Part shown: positions 19,352 through 30,300 of the stretch, piece after piece
How the letters are laid out: every line of letters starts with the position of its first letter
How positions within the stretch are numbered: the first letter of the stretch is position 1
Assembly: GCF_030386795.1 (NCBI RefSeq)
Contig: NZ_JANUQM010000022.1
Location: 1 to 64,000, forward strand
DNA: 64,000 nt
Direction of reading: 5' to 3'
From: Streptomyces sp. S.PNR 29
Lineage (GTDB): Bacteria; Actinomycetota; Actinomycetes; Streptomycetales; Streptomycetaceae
The notes under the pieces: model-generated
What the model was told of the DNA's origin: nothing
What the model saw: the letters and a program-made list of their open reading frames with translations, nothing else
Databases searched by the model: none
Position numbers and translations under genes: made by a program

Positions 19352-20575
19352 GTGATCGTGACGCAGCCTGATGTGACGGTGATCATCGGGGCGTACGAAG
19401 CAATGCCGTACCTGGTCGAGTGCCTGGCATCGGTCGAGGCGCAGACCATCGACCCGGAGCGCATCGAGGTCATCGCGGTCGACGACGGCTCGACGGACGG
19501 CACGGGGGAGTACCTGGAGCAGTTCGCCGAGCGCGCGCCCATGCCGGTGACCGTGATCCGGCAGGAGAACTCCGGCGGCCCCAGCGGGCCCCGCAACGTC
19601 GGCCTGGGGAAGGCCGCCGGGCGGTACGTCTTCTTCCTCGACGCCGACGACCGGCTGGGCCCTCAGGCGCTGGAGCGGATGGTCGCGATGGCCGACCGCG
19701 CCGGCACCGACGTCGTCCTCGGCAGGGTCGAGGGCGTCAACCGCTCCGCGCCCAAGTCGATGTGGGGCAGCACGGTGGAGCGCACCGACGTCTTCTCCTC
19801 CAACATCAAGTTCACGCTCAGCGCCCAGAAGCTCTTCCGCCGCGAACTGCTGACCCGTCATGGCATGCACTTCGACGAGTCGTTGTTCACCGGTGAGGAC
19901 GCGCTGTTCACGATGGAGGCGTATCTGCGGGCGAACGGCGTCTCCGTGGTCGCCGACTACACCTGCTATTACCTGGTGGGCCGCGACGACGGCAAGCACG
20001 TGACGAAGAGCGGGAACTACACCCTGCGCTTCGACTCGGCGCGGGCCCTGATGCAGCTGATCGCCGAGCACGTACCGGCCGGGGACCGACGCGACCTGCT
20101 CATGGTCCGCCCCTTCACCGTCACGCTGCTGCCGCAGTTCGGCCCCAGGTACCTCAAGGACAGCGAGAAGGTCCGGCGGCACAAGCTCGAACTGGCGAAG
20201 CCGCTGATGGACGCCTACTGGACCGCAGGCGTCGCCCGCCGCCTGAAGGTCAACGAGCGGCTCCGTCTGCACCTGGTGGCCGAGCAGCGCCCCGACCTCC
20301 TGAAGGACGTCGTGGAGTTCGTCAAGGCCAAGAAGCAGGCGGCCGCCCTCCTGGAGAAGAACGGCCGCCGCCTCTACCTCGCCTACCCGCACTTCCGCGA
20401 CGCCGAGGCGGGGATACCCGACGCCGTCTACCTCGCCGGGCCGCGGGAGGCTCGTGCCTTCCCGGGATACCGGGAAGGCGGTGCCGAATCCTTCCTGCGG
20501 CGGGCGGTGCGCAAGGCCCGGCGGATGATGAACTCCCGCGGGGCCGCGCCGGGCGGGCGTGCCGCTGCCGCGTAA
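19352..20575 (+). CDS. Family 2 glycosyltransferase
   Basis: A 407-residue GT-A fold glycosyltransferase. An N-terminal catalytic domain carries VTVIIGAYEAM, the nucleotide-binding DDGSTDGT (~46) and the metal-binding DADD (~96). The acceptor-side acidic motif EDALF is near 188. The C-terminal ~180 residues are a basic/helical extension with no obvious membrane helix. Start choice is ambiguous: AGGGGGAAG (19342-19350) lies 4 nt (from GGGGG) before GTG 19352 and 10 nt before GTG 19358. Its stop is only 8 nt from the stop of the convergent TagF-like gene. It probably transfers a sugar to, or primes, the surface polymer made by its neighbours. Confidence 0.88.
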   Translation: MIVTQPDVTVIIGAYEAMPYLVECLASVEAQTIDPERIEVIAVDDGSTDGTGEYLEQFAERAPMPVTVIRQENSGGPSGPRNVGLGKAAGRYVFFLDADDRLGPQALERMVAMADRAGTDVVLGRVEGVNRSAPKSMWGSTVERTDVFSSNIKFTLSAQKLFRRELLTRHGMHFDESLFTGEDALFTMEAYLRANGVSVVADYTCYYLVGRDDGKHVTKSGNYTLRFDSARALMQLIAEHVPAGDRRDLLMVRPFTVTLLPQFGPRYLKDSEKVRRHKLELAKPLMDAYWTAGVARRLKVNERLRLHLVAEQRPDLLKDVVEFVKAKKQAAALLEKNGRRLYLAYPHFRDAEAGIPDAVYLAGPREARAFPGYREGGAESFLRRAVRKARRMMNSRGAAPGGRAAAA

Positions 20576-20583
20576 GCGTCACC

Positions 20584-22713
20584 TCACCTTTCGGATACGG
20601 CAGCCCTCGGCTCCCCCTCCCGCTGCGCCGGGATCTCCGACCGCAACCGCATGGCCGCCCGGGCCTGGTGATCCTGCGCCGCCCGGCACAGGGCGCGGAC
20701 CGCTTCGGCGAAGCGGACCGTGGACGGCGGCTCCGCCGGCCCCAGCAGGCGCAGCTTCAGCTCGGCGCGGGCCTCGGCGAGGTCGTCCTTCTCCGGGTGG
20801 CGGACCGCGTCCAGCAGAGCCGGCACCCCGGCCGCGTCCGGTGACAGCACCGTCGCCGCCGCGACCGTCGGGAACGCCGCACGGAACGCGGGCTCCGGCA
20901 GGCCGCTGGTGTTCGCCACCGCGTACGGCTTCTCGCTCGCCAGGAAGTCGCTGATCACGCTCGACACGTCACTGATCAGCAGATCCGCCTTGTTGAAGCA
21001 GGCGTACAGCGCGGGCCGGGCGTCCGTGACGACCTGGTGCTCCCACTCCGGCAGCGAGGCCCAGTACGCCTCCTCCCAGGCTTCCGTCGCCCGCGCCACC
21101 GCCTCGGCCCGCCCGGGCTCGGGCGTCGACTGCAGCAGCATCCGCTCGACCTGGTCGGCACCGGCCCGGAAGTCGGCGATGGTGAGCCGGTCCAGCTCCC
21201 GTGTGCGCACGGCGAGTTCGGCCGCCGCGGAGGGGTCCGGACGCGGCCCCGTCCGCTCCCGGTTCGCCGCCCGGATCAGCTCCCGGATGCGCAGGTCGGC
21301 CGCTCCCGCCCGCGGGTCCACCGACCCCGTCAGCGGATGCGGCTTGTACAGCAGCCGGACGCCGGGGTCGGCGAGCAGGGCCCGTACGAGGTTCTCACCG
21401 GCCGCGATCACCGAGGTGTTGCCGGGGTTGCCGTCCCAGCCCTCCCAGGTCGGCGCGTACAGAACCGTGGCGTACGGGCCGGTGGGCGGGCCCGCGTACG
21501 GTCGTACGGAGTCCAGCTGCGGGCGGCCGATCTCCACGACGTCCTTGTCCTCGACGCCGACCTCGGCCAGCGCGTACCGCTCGCGCGCCGCCGGTCCGGC
21601 CACCCACACCTCGTCGTAGGCCTTCGCGTACGGGTTGCAGGAGGACAGCTTGTCGCTCTCCCCGTGGTTGACGAAGGTGTGCTTGATCGTGGGGATGCGC
21701 AGGACCTGGGAGGTCTTGCCGGAGTTCGAGGGGTGGATGAGGACCTGGAGCGTGGAGTGCTCCAGGCGCATCAGCGTGGACACCTTCGGCAGGCAGATGA
21801 TCGGGATGTCGGTCGCCGCGATCTTCTGCACCATGAACCGCTCGCGCAGCACGATGACCGGCCGCCCGTCCAGCTGGGCGAGGGGCTCCAGCCACATGTT
21901 CGCCTGGTACGCCGAGGAGGCGCCGCCGGAGAAGTACAGGCCGACGGTGGGCCGGTACGCGGCCAGCCACGCGTCGAACCAGTCCAGCACCTCCTGCTCG
22001 CCCGCGGGGCGGCGGCCGGGCAGCAGCCTCAGCAGCAGTGCGCCGAGGCCGGTGAGACCCAGCCCGAGGGAGAGGGCGAGGCCGAGGGCGCCGTACCGCG
22101 GTGCGTCGCTCACCGCCGTCGCCAGCAGCCCGGCCGTCGCCGGCATGCCGAACACCAGCAGCCGGGGGCCGGGGCGGCGCAGCAGTGCGGGCGGGGCCGG
22201 GGTGAGGCGGAGCGCTGAGGCGTCGATGTTCCGGGTCACCACCGGCAGGGTGCGGGTGCGGCGGACCAGGAGGGAGGCCGCCTGGATCACGCAGTGCAGC
22301 GCGTAGAAGGCGAGCAGGCCGGCCACGAGCGGCGCGTACGCCGTCTCCCGGTCCTGCTCGCCGAGCCGCAGCAGCCCGACCACGAGCAGCAGGTCACGCA
22401 GGACGTGCCGCACGGTGAGGTCCGCGTGGGACTTGGCGAACAGCGGCACCATGCCGCGCTGCCACCGGTGCAGCACCGCCTCGGCGGCCAGGGAACCGGC
22501 GGTCGCGGCGAGCAGCAGCGGCACATGCGGCAGGAGCGCCGCGACGGTCTGCCCGGCGAAGGCGGTCGCGAAGAGGCCCGGCACCAGCGCGCGTGCCCCG
22601 GCGTGGCAGAGGGGGTGCCGCGCCGGGGCCGGCTGCCCGGCGGTCGTGGGCCGCCGGGGCCGGAGCCGTGCCGTGAAGCGGCGTTGGGGGAGGGATACAG
22701 GCACTGCGGTCAC
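20584..22713 (-). CDS. Second TagF-like glycerophosphotransferase, membrane protein
   Basis: A 709-residue paralogue of the gene at 16996-19104 on the opposite strand. It has the same layout: N-terminal membrane helices (~35-235), then KHTFVNHGESDKL, VGVEDKDVVEIGRPQL, LYAPTWEGWDGNPGNTS, LYKPHPLTG, a charged helical insertion, and FNKADLLISDVSSVISDF. Start GTG 22713 is preceded by a weak TTGGA. Two copies suggest linkage-unit priming versus chain polymerisation, or two different polymers, as with TagB/TagF (inference). The proline/arginine-rich extreme N-terminus differs from its paralogue. Confidence 0.85.
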   Translation of the reverse strand: MTAVPVSLPQRRFTARLRPRRPTTAGQPAPARHPLCHAGARALVPGLFATAFAGQTVAALLPHVPLLLAATAGSLAAEAVLHRWQRGMVPLFAKSHADLTVRHVLRDLLLVVGLLRLGEQDRETAYAPLVAGLLAFYALHCVIQAASLLVRRTRTLPVVTRNIDASALRLTPAPPALLRRPGPRLLVFGMPATAGLLATAVSDAPRYGALGLALSLGLGLTGLGALLLRLLPGRRPAGEQEVLDWFDAWLAAYRPTVGLYFSGGASSAYQANMWLEPLAQLDGRPVIVLRERFMVQKIAATDIPIICLPKVSTLMRLEHSTLQVLIHPSNSGKTSQVLRIPTIKHTFVNHGESDKLSSCNPYAKAYDEVWVAGPAARERYALAEVGVEDKDVVEIGRPQLDSVRPYAGPPTGPYATVLYAPTWEGWDGNPGNTSVIAAGENLVRALLADPGVRLLYKPHPLTGSVDPRAGAADLRIRELIRAANRERTGPRPDPSAAAELAVRTRELDRLTIADFRAGADQVERMLLQSTPEPGRAEAVARATEAWEEAYWASLPEWEHQVVTDARPALYACFNKADLLISDVSSVISDFLASEKPYAVANTSGLPEPAFRAAFPTVAAATVLSPDAAGVPALLDAVRHPEKDDLAEARAELKLRLLGPAEPPSTVRFAEAVRALCRAAQDHQARAAMRLRSEIPAQREGEPRAAVSER

Positions 22714-22832
22714 TCCAAGGTCGGCGCAGGACGTCGTGCGTCCGGGTTAACGCGCGCCGACCACCGGACGACACGCGCGTGACCGGGAGCCGTGGAGTGG
22801 CCGCGGGTACCAGGGATCTCACGGCCGGGACG

Positions 22833-24122
22833 TCACGGTGTGGGCACCGTGTCCTCGGGGGTGCTCGTGATGCCCTTGCAGGCGTTGGTGTTGTCGGACG
22901 TACCGGGCACCGCTGCCGCCTTCACCGCGGTGAAGTTGGTGACGTACGCGTCGTGGGCGGTGTCACTGTCCACCTTCAGCAGCGCCTCGTCGTTCTTGGT
23001 GAGGGCGGGGCCGGTGTAGTTGTGGCTGCCGGTCCACAGGACCTTCTGGCCGGTCACGCCGTCGTACTTGCCCTCGATCAGCAGGTACTTGGAGTGGACG
23101 ATGCGCGCGGCGGTGCCGGGGTCGCCGTCGTCGTCCCAGTTGTAGCAGCGCAGGGTCGGGCCGCCGGAGGTGTGCAGGGTCTCCCATGTGCCGCTGGAGG
23201 AGCCGCTGTCGGTCTGCGCGTACACGATGTCGACGGAGCAGCCGGCCTTCTTCAGATCGACCAGTTTCTGGGCCACAGCCAGCCGCGTGAGCTTGAACAT
23301 CGCCACCCGCACCTTGGTGCTCTTGCTGACGCCGCTCTCGGTGTAGGTGCAGGTGACGTTGTCGAGGACACCGGTGATGGTGTCGCCCGGCGACGGGTCG
23401 CTCGCGGGGCGCGGGAAGAAGTACGCCTTGTACGGGCTGCTGGTGGTGTAGCTGTACTGCCAGCTGTCCCAGTCCTTGCCCACCAGCTTGCCGAAGTACG
23501 TGCTGTACGCGGAGTAGATCGTCGCGTTGTTGGTGACCACGTACGCGTCGTTCCAGAACCTGCTGTAGCTGGACGGCGTCATGTTCGACGAGGTCTGCAC
23601 CACGACGTTGTACGCCCCGTCGAGCTGGGAGAACAGCCAGAACTTGTTGTGGTTGATGGACGCGCCGAGGGAGGGGTCGCCCAGACAGGATTTGCCCACG
23701 GGGCACAGTCCGACGAAGGAGCTCCGGGTGGTGTCCGTACCGAGCGCGGCCGTCAGCATGCCGTAGGTGGGGTCGCCGGGATTGTCGCTGACGTCGCTCT
23801 CGTCGAGCATCAGCTGGATGTCGACGCCGCGGGCGCGGGCGTCCACGAGGGCTTGGGCCACCTCGGTGTCCCAGAAGTGGTAGACCGAGGCCTTGATGGA
23901 GGAACCCGCCGGTGACTGGCCTATGTAGTCCAGCAGTTGGGTGCGTATCGCCTGCTGCTCGGCCACTGTGCCGGTCGGCTTGTTGAAGACCGGGCCGGCG
24001 GTGACGGCGGCGGACGCGCTGCCCGCCAGGCCGAGTTGCAGCCCCGCGGTGAGCGTGAGCGCTGCGGCGACGGTGGTGACGGCGGCGGGATGACTGGATC
24101 TGTACCGCAGCGTGCGACGCAT
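22833..24122 (-). CDS. Secreted phospholipase D-like (HKD) protein
   Basis: A 429-residue exported PLD-superfamily protein. Signal peptide: residues 1-~38, ending near GSASAAV. Two HxK half-sites are visible: HNKFWLF (~175) and HSKYLLIEGKYD (~350), each preceded by a domain with the typical hydrophobic strand (IKASVYHFWD, VRVAMFKLT). Family members hydrolyse or transphosphatidylate phosphodiesters in lipids or nucleic acids; the substrate here is not predictable. ATG 24122 has AGGGGGG 5 nt upstream. The gene is divergent from the RHS gene with 236 nt between starts. Confidence 0.85.
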   Translation of the reverse strand: MRRTLRYRSSHPAAVTTVAAALTLTAGLQLGLAGSASAAVTAGPVFNKPTGTVAEQQAIRTQLLDYIGQSPAGSSIKASVYHFWDTEVAQALVDARARGVDIQLMLDESDVSDNPGDPTYGMLTAALGTDTTRSSFVGLCPVGKSCLGDPSLGASINHNKFWLFSQLDGAYNVVVQTSSNMTPSSYSRFWNDAYVVTNNATIYSAYSTYFGKLVGKDWDSWQYSYTTSSPYKAYFFPRPASDPSPGDTITGVLDNVTCTYTESGVSKSTKVRVAMFKLTRLAVAQKLVDLKKAGCSVDIVYAQTDSGSSSGTWETLHTSGGPTLRCYNWDDDGDPGTAARIVHSKYLLIEGKYDGVTGQKVLWTGSHNYTGPALTKNDEALLKVDSDTAHDAYVTNFTAVKAAAVPGTSDNTNACKGITSTPEDTVPTP

Positions 24123-24358
24123 GGGACCCCCCTGGCGAAAATATGAGCCACTGCCTGTTGATGCTTGGCGTCCGGATCGTGCCAGAGAAAGGGCATGCCT
24201 GACCAGAAGGGATCGTTTAGGTTTCCAATACGTCCCATTTGTTGATCTAGTCGGCGCGATTCACCCATGGCTACACTCCGGCCACTCGTATGGAATCAGC
24301 CAGTCATGTGCCCGTTGCTTCCCGCAGGCTCATGATCATTTAGGCGGGGGTGGGGTCC

Positions 24359-27300
24359 ATGAAGCCTGGTCGCCGAAGACTTTCCATGGTGCTCGTGAAG
24401 GCGCTGCTGGCCACATCGCTGGCCGCGTTGTCCCTGGCGCCGACGGCAGCGCTCGCCCTGCCGACGGGCAAGCGGCCGGACGTACCGGCCAGACCGCTCG
24501 GCGCGTCCGTGCCGCAGCGGGTCGAGAAGGGGATGACGAAGACGCCGAAGGTGGTCTGGCCGAGCGCCGGAAAGGCCACCGTGGACGTACCGGCCGCGGA
24601 TTCCGCGCCCAGGGCCGCGAAGCCCTCGGGCGCCAAGTCCGCGGCCGTCTCCGTCCGGGCCGCCAAGAGCTCGGTCCGCTCCCTGGCCGTCGGCGGGCCC
24701 GGCCGGGTCTCGGTCGAGGTGCTGGACCGCGACAAGGTGAAGCCGTTCGGCGGCGTCGGCCTCGGCCTGCGGGTACGCCGCGCCGACGGCTCGATCACCG
24801 CCGGACCCGTCGACGTCCGCATCGACTACTCGGGCTTCGCCCACGCCTACGGCGGCGACTTCGCCGACCGCCTCCAGCTGATGCGGCTGCCCGCCTGTGC
24901 CGCGACCACGCCCGACGAGCCGTCCTGCCGTCAGGGCACGGTGGTCGACTCGCGTAACGACACCGGGCAGCAGACGCTGACCGCAACGGTCGACGCGGCA
25001 CCGGACAGCGGCGCCTCGATGCTCGCCGCCGAAGCCGTCACCTACGCGCTGACCAGCGGTTCCTCCTCCGACAAGGGCGACTACCGGGCCACGCCGACCA
25101 ACCAGTCCGGCAAGTGGAACGTCTCACTCGGCTCCGGTGCCTTCACCTACAGCGTCCCGATCGAGGTACCCAAGCCGCCCGTGGGCTCGGCGCCGGAGCT
25201 GGCGCTGAACTACAACTCCCAGTCCATCGACGGCCGCACGTCCGCCTCCAACAACCAGGCCTCCTGGGTCGGCATGGGCTGGGACCTCAACGTCGGCTAC
25301 ATCGAGCGCAAGTACAAGAACTGCATCGACGACGGCCACGGCCCCGACCAGGGACAGCAGTGGGGCGACCTGTGCTGGGACTCGCCCAACTCCACCGACG
25401 ACCCCAACGGCGCCGTCTACCAGATCACCCTCGGCGGTGAGAGCTCCGAGCTGATCCAGGACGGCACCGGCACCGGCTCCTTCCACATGAAGGACGACAA
25501 GGGCTGGAAGATCCAGCACCTCAAGGGCAGCCCCAACAACCCGGACAACACCGACGAGTTCTGGGTCATCACCAAGCAGGACGGCACCCGCTACTACTTC
25601 GGCTGGGGCCGCTCCGAGCGCGACACCAGCCTGGCCACGCACTCGGTGCTCAGCGTCCCCGTGATCGGCGACGACGCCGGCGAGCCCTGCTACGACGGGG
25701 GCCAGCCGACGTACTGCAACCAGGCCTGGAAGTGGAACCTCGACCGCGTCGTGGACCCCAACGAGGTGGAGACCTCGTACTTCTACGACAAGGAGAAGAA
25801 CTACTACCGCTCGGTCGCCGGCGCCGACAAGGCCCGCCCCTACGACGCCAGTTCCTACCTGACCCGCATCGAGTACGGCTGGTCCTCGCAGATCGCCGGC
25901 GCCCAGCTGCCCGCCCGGGTCGTCTTCCAGCACCTCAACCGCTGCAAGGAGCGTCTGGTCGAGCCGAACCCGCTGGACAACACCGCCGCGAGCTGCCCGA
26001 CCATCGACTCCTCGCCGGACTCCTACCCGGACGTCCCGACGGACCTCATCTGCGACGGCTCCTCGGACGACTACGCCTGCGCCGGCAAGACGTACTACCC
26101 GACCTTCTTCCAGCGTGACCTGCTCTGGGACATCACGACCCAGGTCAGGGACAACGACGCCGCCTCCTGGGACACCGTCATGCAGTACCAGATGCGGTAC
26201 GCGATGGTGAACCCGGAGGGCGAGGTCGGCGGCCAGCTCTGGCTGGACTACATCCAGCGCCGCGGCTACTCCGGCGGCGACATCACGCTGCCCGCCATCA
26301 ACTTCGACGGCGGCTGGCAGGACAACCTCGTCGGCACCGGCACCCTCAACTTCCGCCGGGTCGAGCAGGTCGTCACCGACACGGGCTCGACGATCGACGT
26401 GACGTACGGCCACGCCACGGACGAGAACGGCACGGTCAGCCGCCAGTGCGACGAGAACAGCCCGCCGTCCTCGCAGTCGGGGAACGACTTCGAGTGCTTC
26501 TGGCAGAAATGGACGCCCGAGGGCGAGACCACGGCACGCACCGGCTGGTTCAAGAAGTTCGTCGTCACCCAGGTCAAGGTCGACCCGGGCACGTACGACG
26601 AAGGCGACCCCGCCATGACCACGACGTACGAGTACGACGGCACACCGGGCTGGGCGTTCACCGCGAACCCGCTGGTGAAGGACGAGGACGAGACCTGGTC
26701 CGAGTGGCGCGGCTACGGCAAGGTCCTGGTGACCACCGGCGCCGGCACCAACCTCCACTCGACCTACCACTGGCTCTACCGCGGCCTCGACGGCGACCGC
26801 ACCTCCAAGACCGACCCGTCCCAGACCCGTTCGGTGAGCGTCACCGACTCCGAGGGCACCACCTGGACGGACTCCGCCTGGCTGGCCGGACAGGTCCTGG
26901 AGACCTCCACACGCGACGACAACGGCAAGTCGCAGAAGCGCGAGTGGCACGAGTACTGGGTGCACAACACCGCGCAGTACGTCGGCCTCCCCGACGCCCG
27001 CTTCGTGCGGGAGAAGAAGCTCCGCACGCTGGAGAAGGCCTATGACTCCAGCGACTCGGACCCGTCCACGTGGCGCGAGCACATCATCGAGACCGAGTAC
27101 GACGACAACGAGGCCGCCTCCACCACCTTCGGCCTGCCGATGCGGGTGGACGACTGGGGCGAGAGCAACGTCTCGGACAACCACTGCACCGAGTACGGCC
27201 GCGCCTACAACACCTCCGACATGCCCGACGACAGCACCGGCACCATCCGCTGGATGGTGTACCAGGACGACGAACGGCACTACAACGCCGGCTGCACCAC

Positions 27301-30300
27301 CGTCCAGAGCGACGAGACGGCCGGCACGCCCTACGCCCACCTGGACCGCCGCACGGCCACCTACTACGACGGCGCCACCACCTGGGACGGCAACAACACC
27401 GCCCTGGTGGACGGCAACGCCACCGAGGTGCGCGTCTACACGGACGCGGATGTGGCGAACGCGCGGGTGACGAAGGCGAACTTCGACGACGCCGGTCGCG
27501 TCGTGAAGACGTACGACGGGAAGAACAACGCGACCACGACCGCCTACAACCCGGCCACGTCCTGGCCCGTCAACGGCATCGTCACCACCACCCCGGACCC
27601 GGACGGCACCGGCCCCGGCACCCCGCTGACCTCCACCCAGTACTTCTCCCGCTTCTGGGGCCAGGCCTGGAAGACGGTCGACGCCAACGGCAACACCACC
27701 CAGGTCGTCTACGACGGCGTCGGCCGCGTCTCGAAGGTCTTCAAGCCGACCGAGTCCGCCAACTACCCCGACGGCACCGCGTCGATGACCTTCGCCTACC
27801 TGCTGCCGATGCAGAGCGCCACGGCGTCCATCCCCTACCAGGCCACGGGCGCACCACTGAAGGCCACGACGAAGGTGCTGCAGAGCGGGACGACGTACGC
27901 GAGCTCGTACGGCTGGGCCGACGGACTGGGACGGACCCTGGAACTTCAGGTTCCGGCGCCGTCGGGCACCGGGATGACGGTCGCCGTCACCCGTTACGAC
28001 TCCTCAGGGAACGTGGCGGGCACCTCGCAGGAGTTCTACAACTCCTCGGCGGCCGGCTCCAAGGTCGTCAACCCGCTGGTCTCCGCCATCCCGTCCTACA
28101 CGGACTACGAGGTGGACTGGGCCGGGCGCACCACGCTGACCCAGTACCAGGTCAACGGCACCCCGCAGGCGGCGGGCAAGGTCACCACCAGCTACAGCGG
28201 GGTGGACCTGGCCACGGTTACTCCGGCGGTCGGCCAGCCCGTCGAGACCTACACCGATGTGTACGGGCAGACGGTCAAGGTCGTGGAGCACGTGGGCGCA
28301 CAGTCGAACGCCACGACGTACGAGTACACGCGCAGTGGATACCTGAAGTACATCCACGACGCGAACGGCAACAGCACCCACTACACGTACAACTTCGCGG
28401 GTGACCGCCTGACCACGGAGGACCCCGATTCGGGGGTCAGCAGCACCACGTACGACGCGAACGGCGACGCGGCCACCACCAAGGACGCCAACAACGCGGT
28501 GCTGACCTACGCCTACGACGCGCTCCGACGGCCCACCACCATCTCGCAGGGCACCACGGTGCTCAGCAGGACGACGTACGACAACGACAACGGCACAGCC
28601 GTCACCGGGGCCAAGGGTCTTGCCACGTCGACGACGTCGTACGACACGGCGGGCAACGCCTACACCAGCAAGATCACCGGCTACGACAAGCGCGGCAGGG
28701 TCACGGCGAAGAGCGTGATCATCCCGAACGCCGGTGACGGTGCCGGGCTGAACGGCACCTACATCTTCAAGTACGGCTACGACCTGGCCGACCACGCCAC
28801 CTCGGTGGAGTACCCGGCCATCGGCGGACTGCCCGCCGAGACGGTCACCACCGCCTACTCCGGCCAGGGCCGCCTGACGAAGGTGTCCAGCGGCCTCGGC
28901 ACCTATCTCGACAACGTCGGCTACGACGACTACGGCCGGGTCGTCTCCCGTTCGCTCGGCGTCTCCGGCACCAACACGAGCATGACCCGGACCCTCACCT
29001 ACGACGACGCCAACGGCACGGGCTGGCTGAAGAACATCACCACCAGCACGCTGACGAGCGGCACCGCGACGAAGGTCCAGGACGACACCTACACCCGCAA
29101 CAACAACGGCGACATCACCGCGCTGCGCGAGAACGTCACGGGCCAGCAGCAGTGCTTCACCTACGACGACCTGAGGAGACTCACCGGCGCCTGGACCCAG
29201 GCGTCCACGACCTGCACCACCAGCCCGGCCTCGGACTTCGCCGGACCGGAGCCGTACCAGCAGCAGTACACCTACGACAAGATGGGCAACCTGCAGTCGC
29301 TGACGGAGAAGACCTCCTCGTCGTCCGCCGTGGTCGCCCACGACTACCACTACCCGGGCTACAGCGCCGATGAGTCCACCTACACCCCGGACACCGCCCG
29401 CCCGCACGCGGTCACCAGCGTGGTCACCGGTTCGAGCACCGACAGCTACGGCTATGACAACGCGGGGCAACTGACGTCCCGCACTGTGAACGGCGTCTCC
29501 TCCACGCTCGCCTGGTCGCCGCTGCACCGGGTCGCCTCGGTGAAGACCGGCAGCAACACCACGACGTACGTCTACGACACGGGAGGCAACGTGCTGCTGC
29601 GCAACGCCCCCACGGAGAAGGTGCTCTACGTCGACGGCCACGAGATCCACAAGGCGGGCAGCGCCGCCGCCCAGGCGAGCCGCTACTACACGGCCGCCGG
29701 CACCAGCCTCGCGGTGCGCACGGCCGACAGCAGCACCAACGGCAAGCTGACCTGGCTGCTCGGCGACGGCCAGGCCTCGACCCAGCTCATGGTCACGGCC
29801 GTGGGCGGCGTGGTCACCCGGCGCCGCTACACACCGTTCGGCAAGCAGCGGGGCACCACGGCGAACCTGCCGGCCACGGTGGACCGCGGCTTCGTCGGAC
29901 AGCCGGAGGACGACTCCACCGGCCTGTCGATCCTGGGCGCGCGCATGTACGACCCGAGCCTGGCACGCTTCCTCAGCCCGGACGCGGTCAACAAGCCCTA
30001 CTCCCCACAGGAGATCAACGCCTACAGCTACTCGATCAACAACCCGGTCGCCTACAGCGACCCGAACGGCTACGAGCCGCACACCGGCGACCCCTGCCTC
30101 TACTCGCTGCGGGACTGCCCGAGGTCCGTCCAGGATTCGGTCGGCTACAACCGGAAGACCGGGAAGGTCGACTACACCAGAGGCACGACGGTCGGCGACG
30201 GCTCGATCGTGGCCATCAACGACGGTGCCACGGCGCAGAAACGCACCAAGATCAAGAAGGAGGTCTACAACTGGCTCAAGCAGGACCTCGGTTACCGCGG

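Noticed and set aside
28004-30082. 692-codon minus-strand open frame opposite the RHS gene
   Set aside because: Arg/Val/Gly-rich antisense composition; the RHS YD repeats and core on the plus strand are certain.
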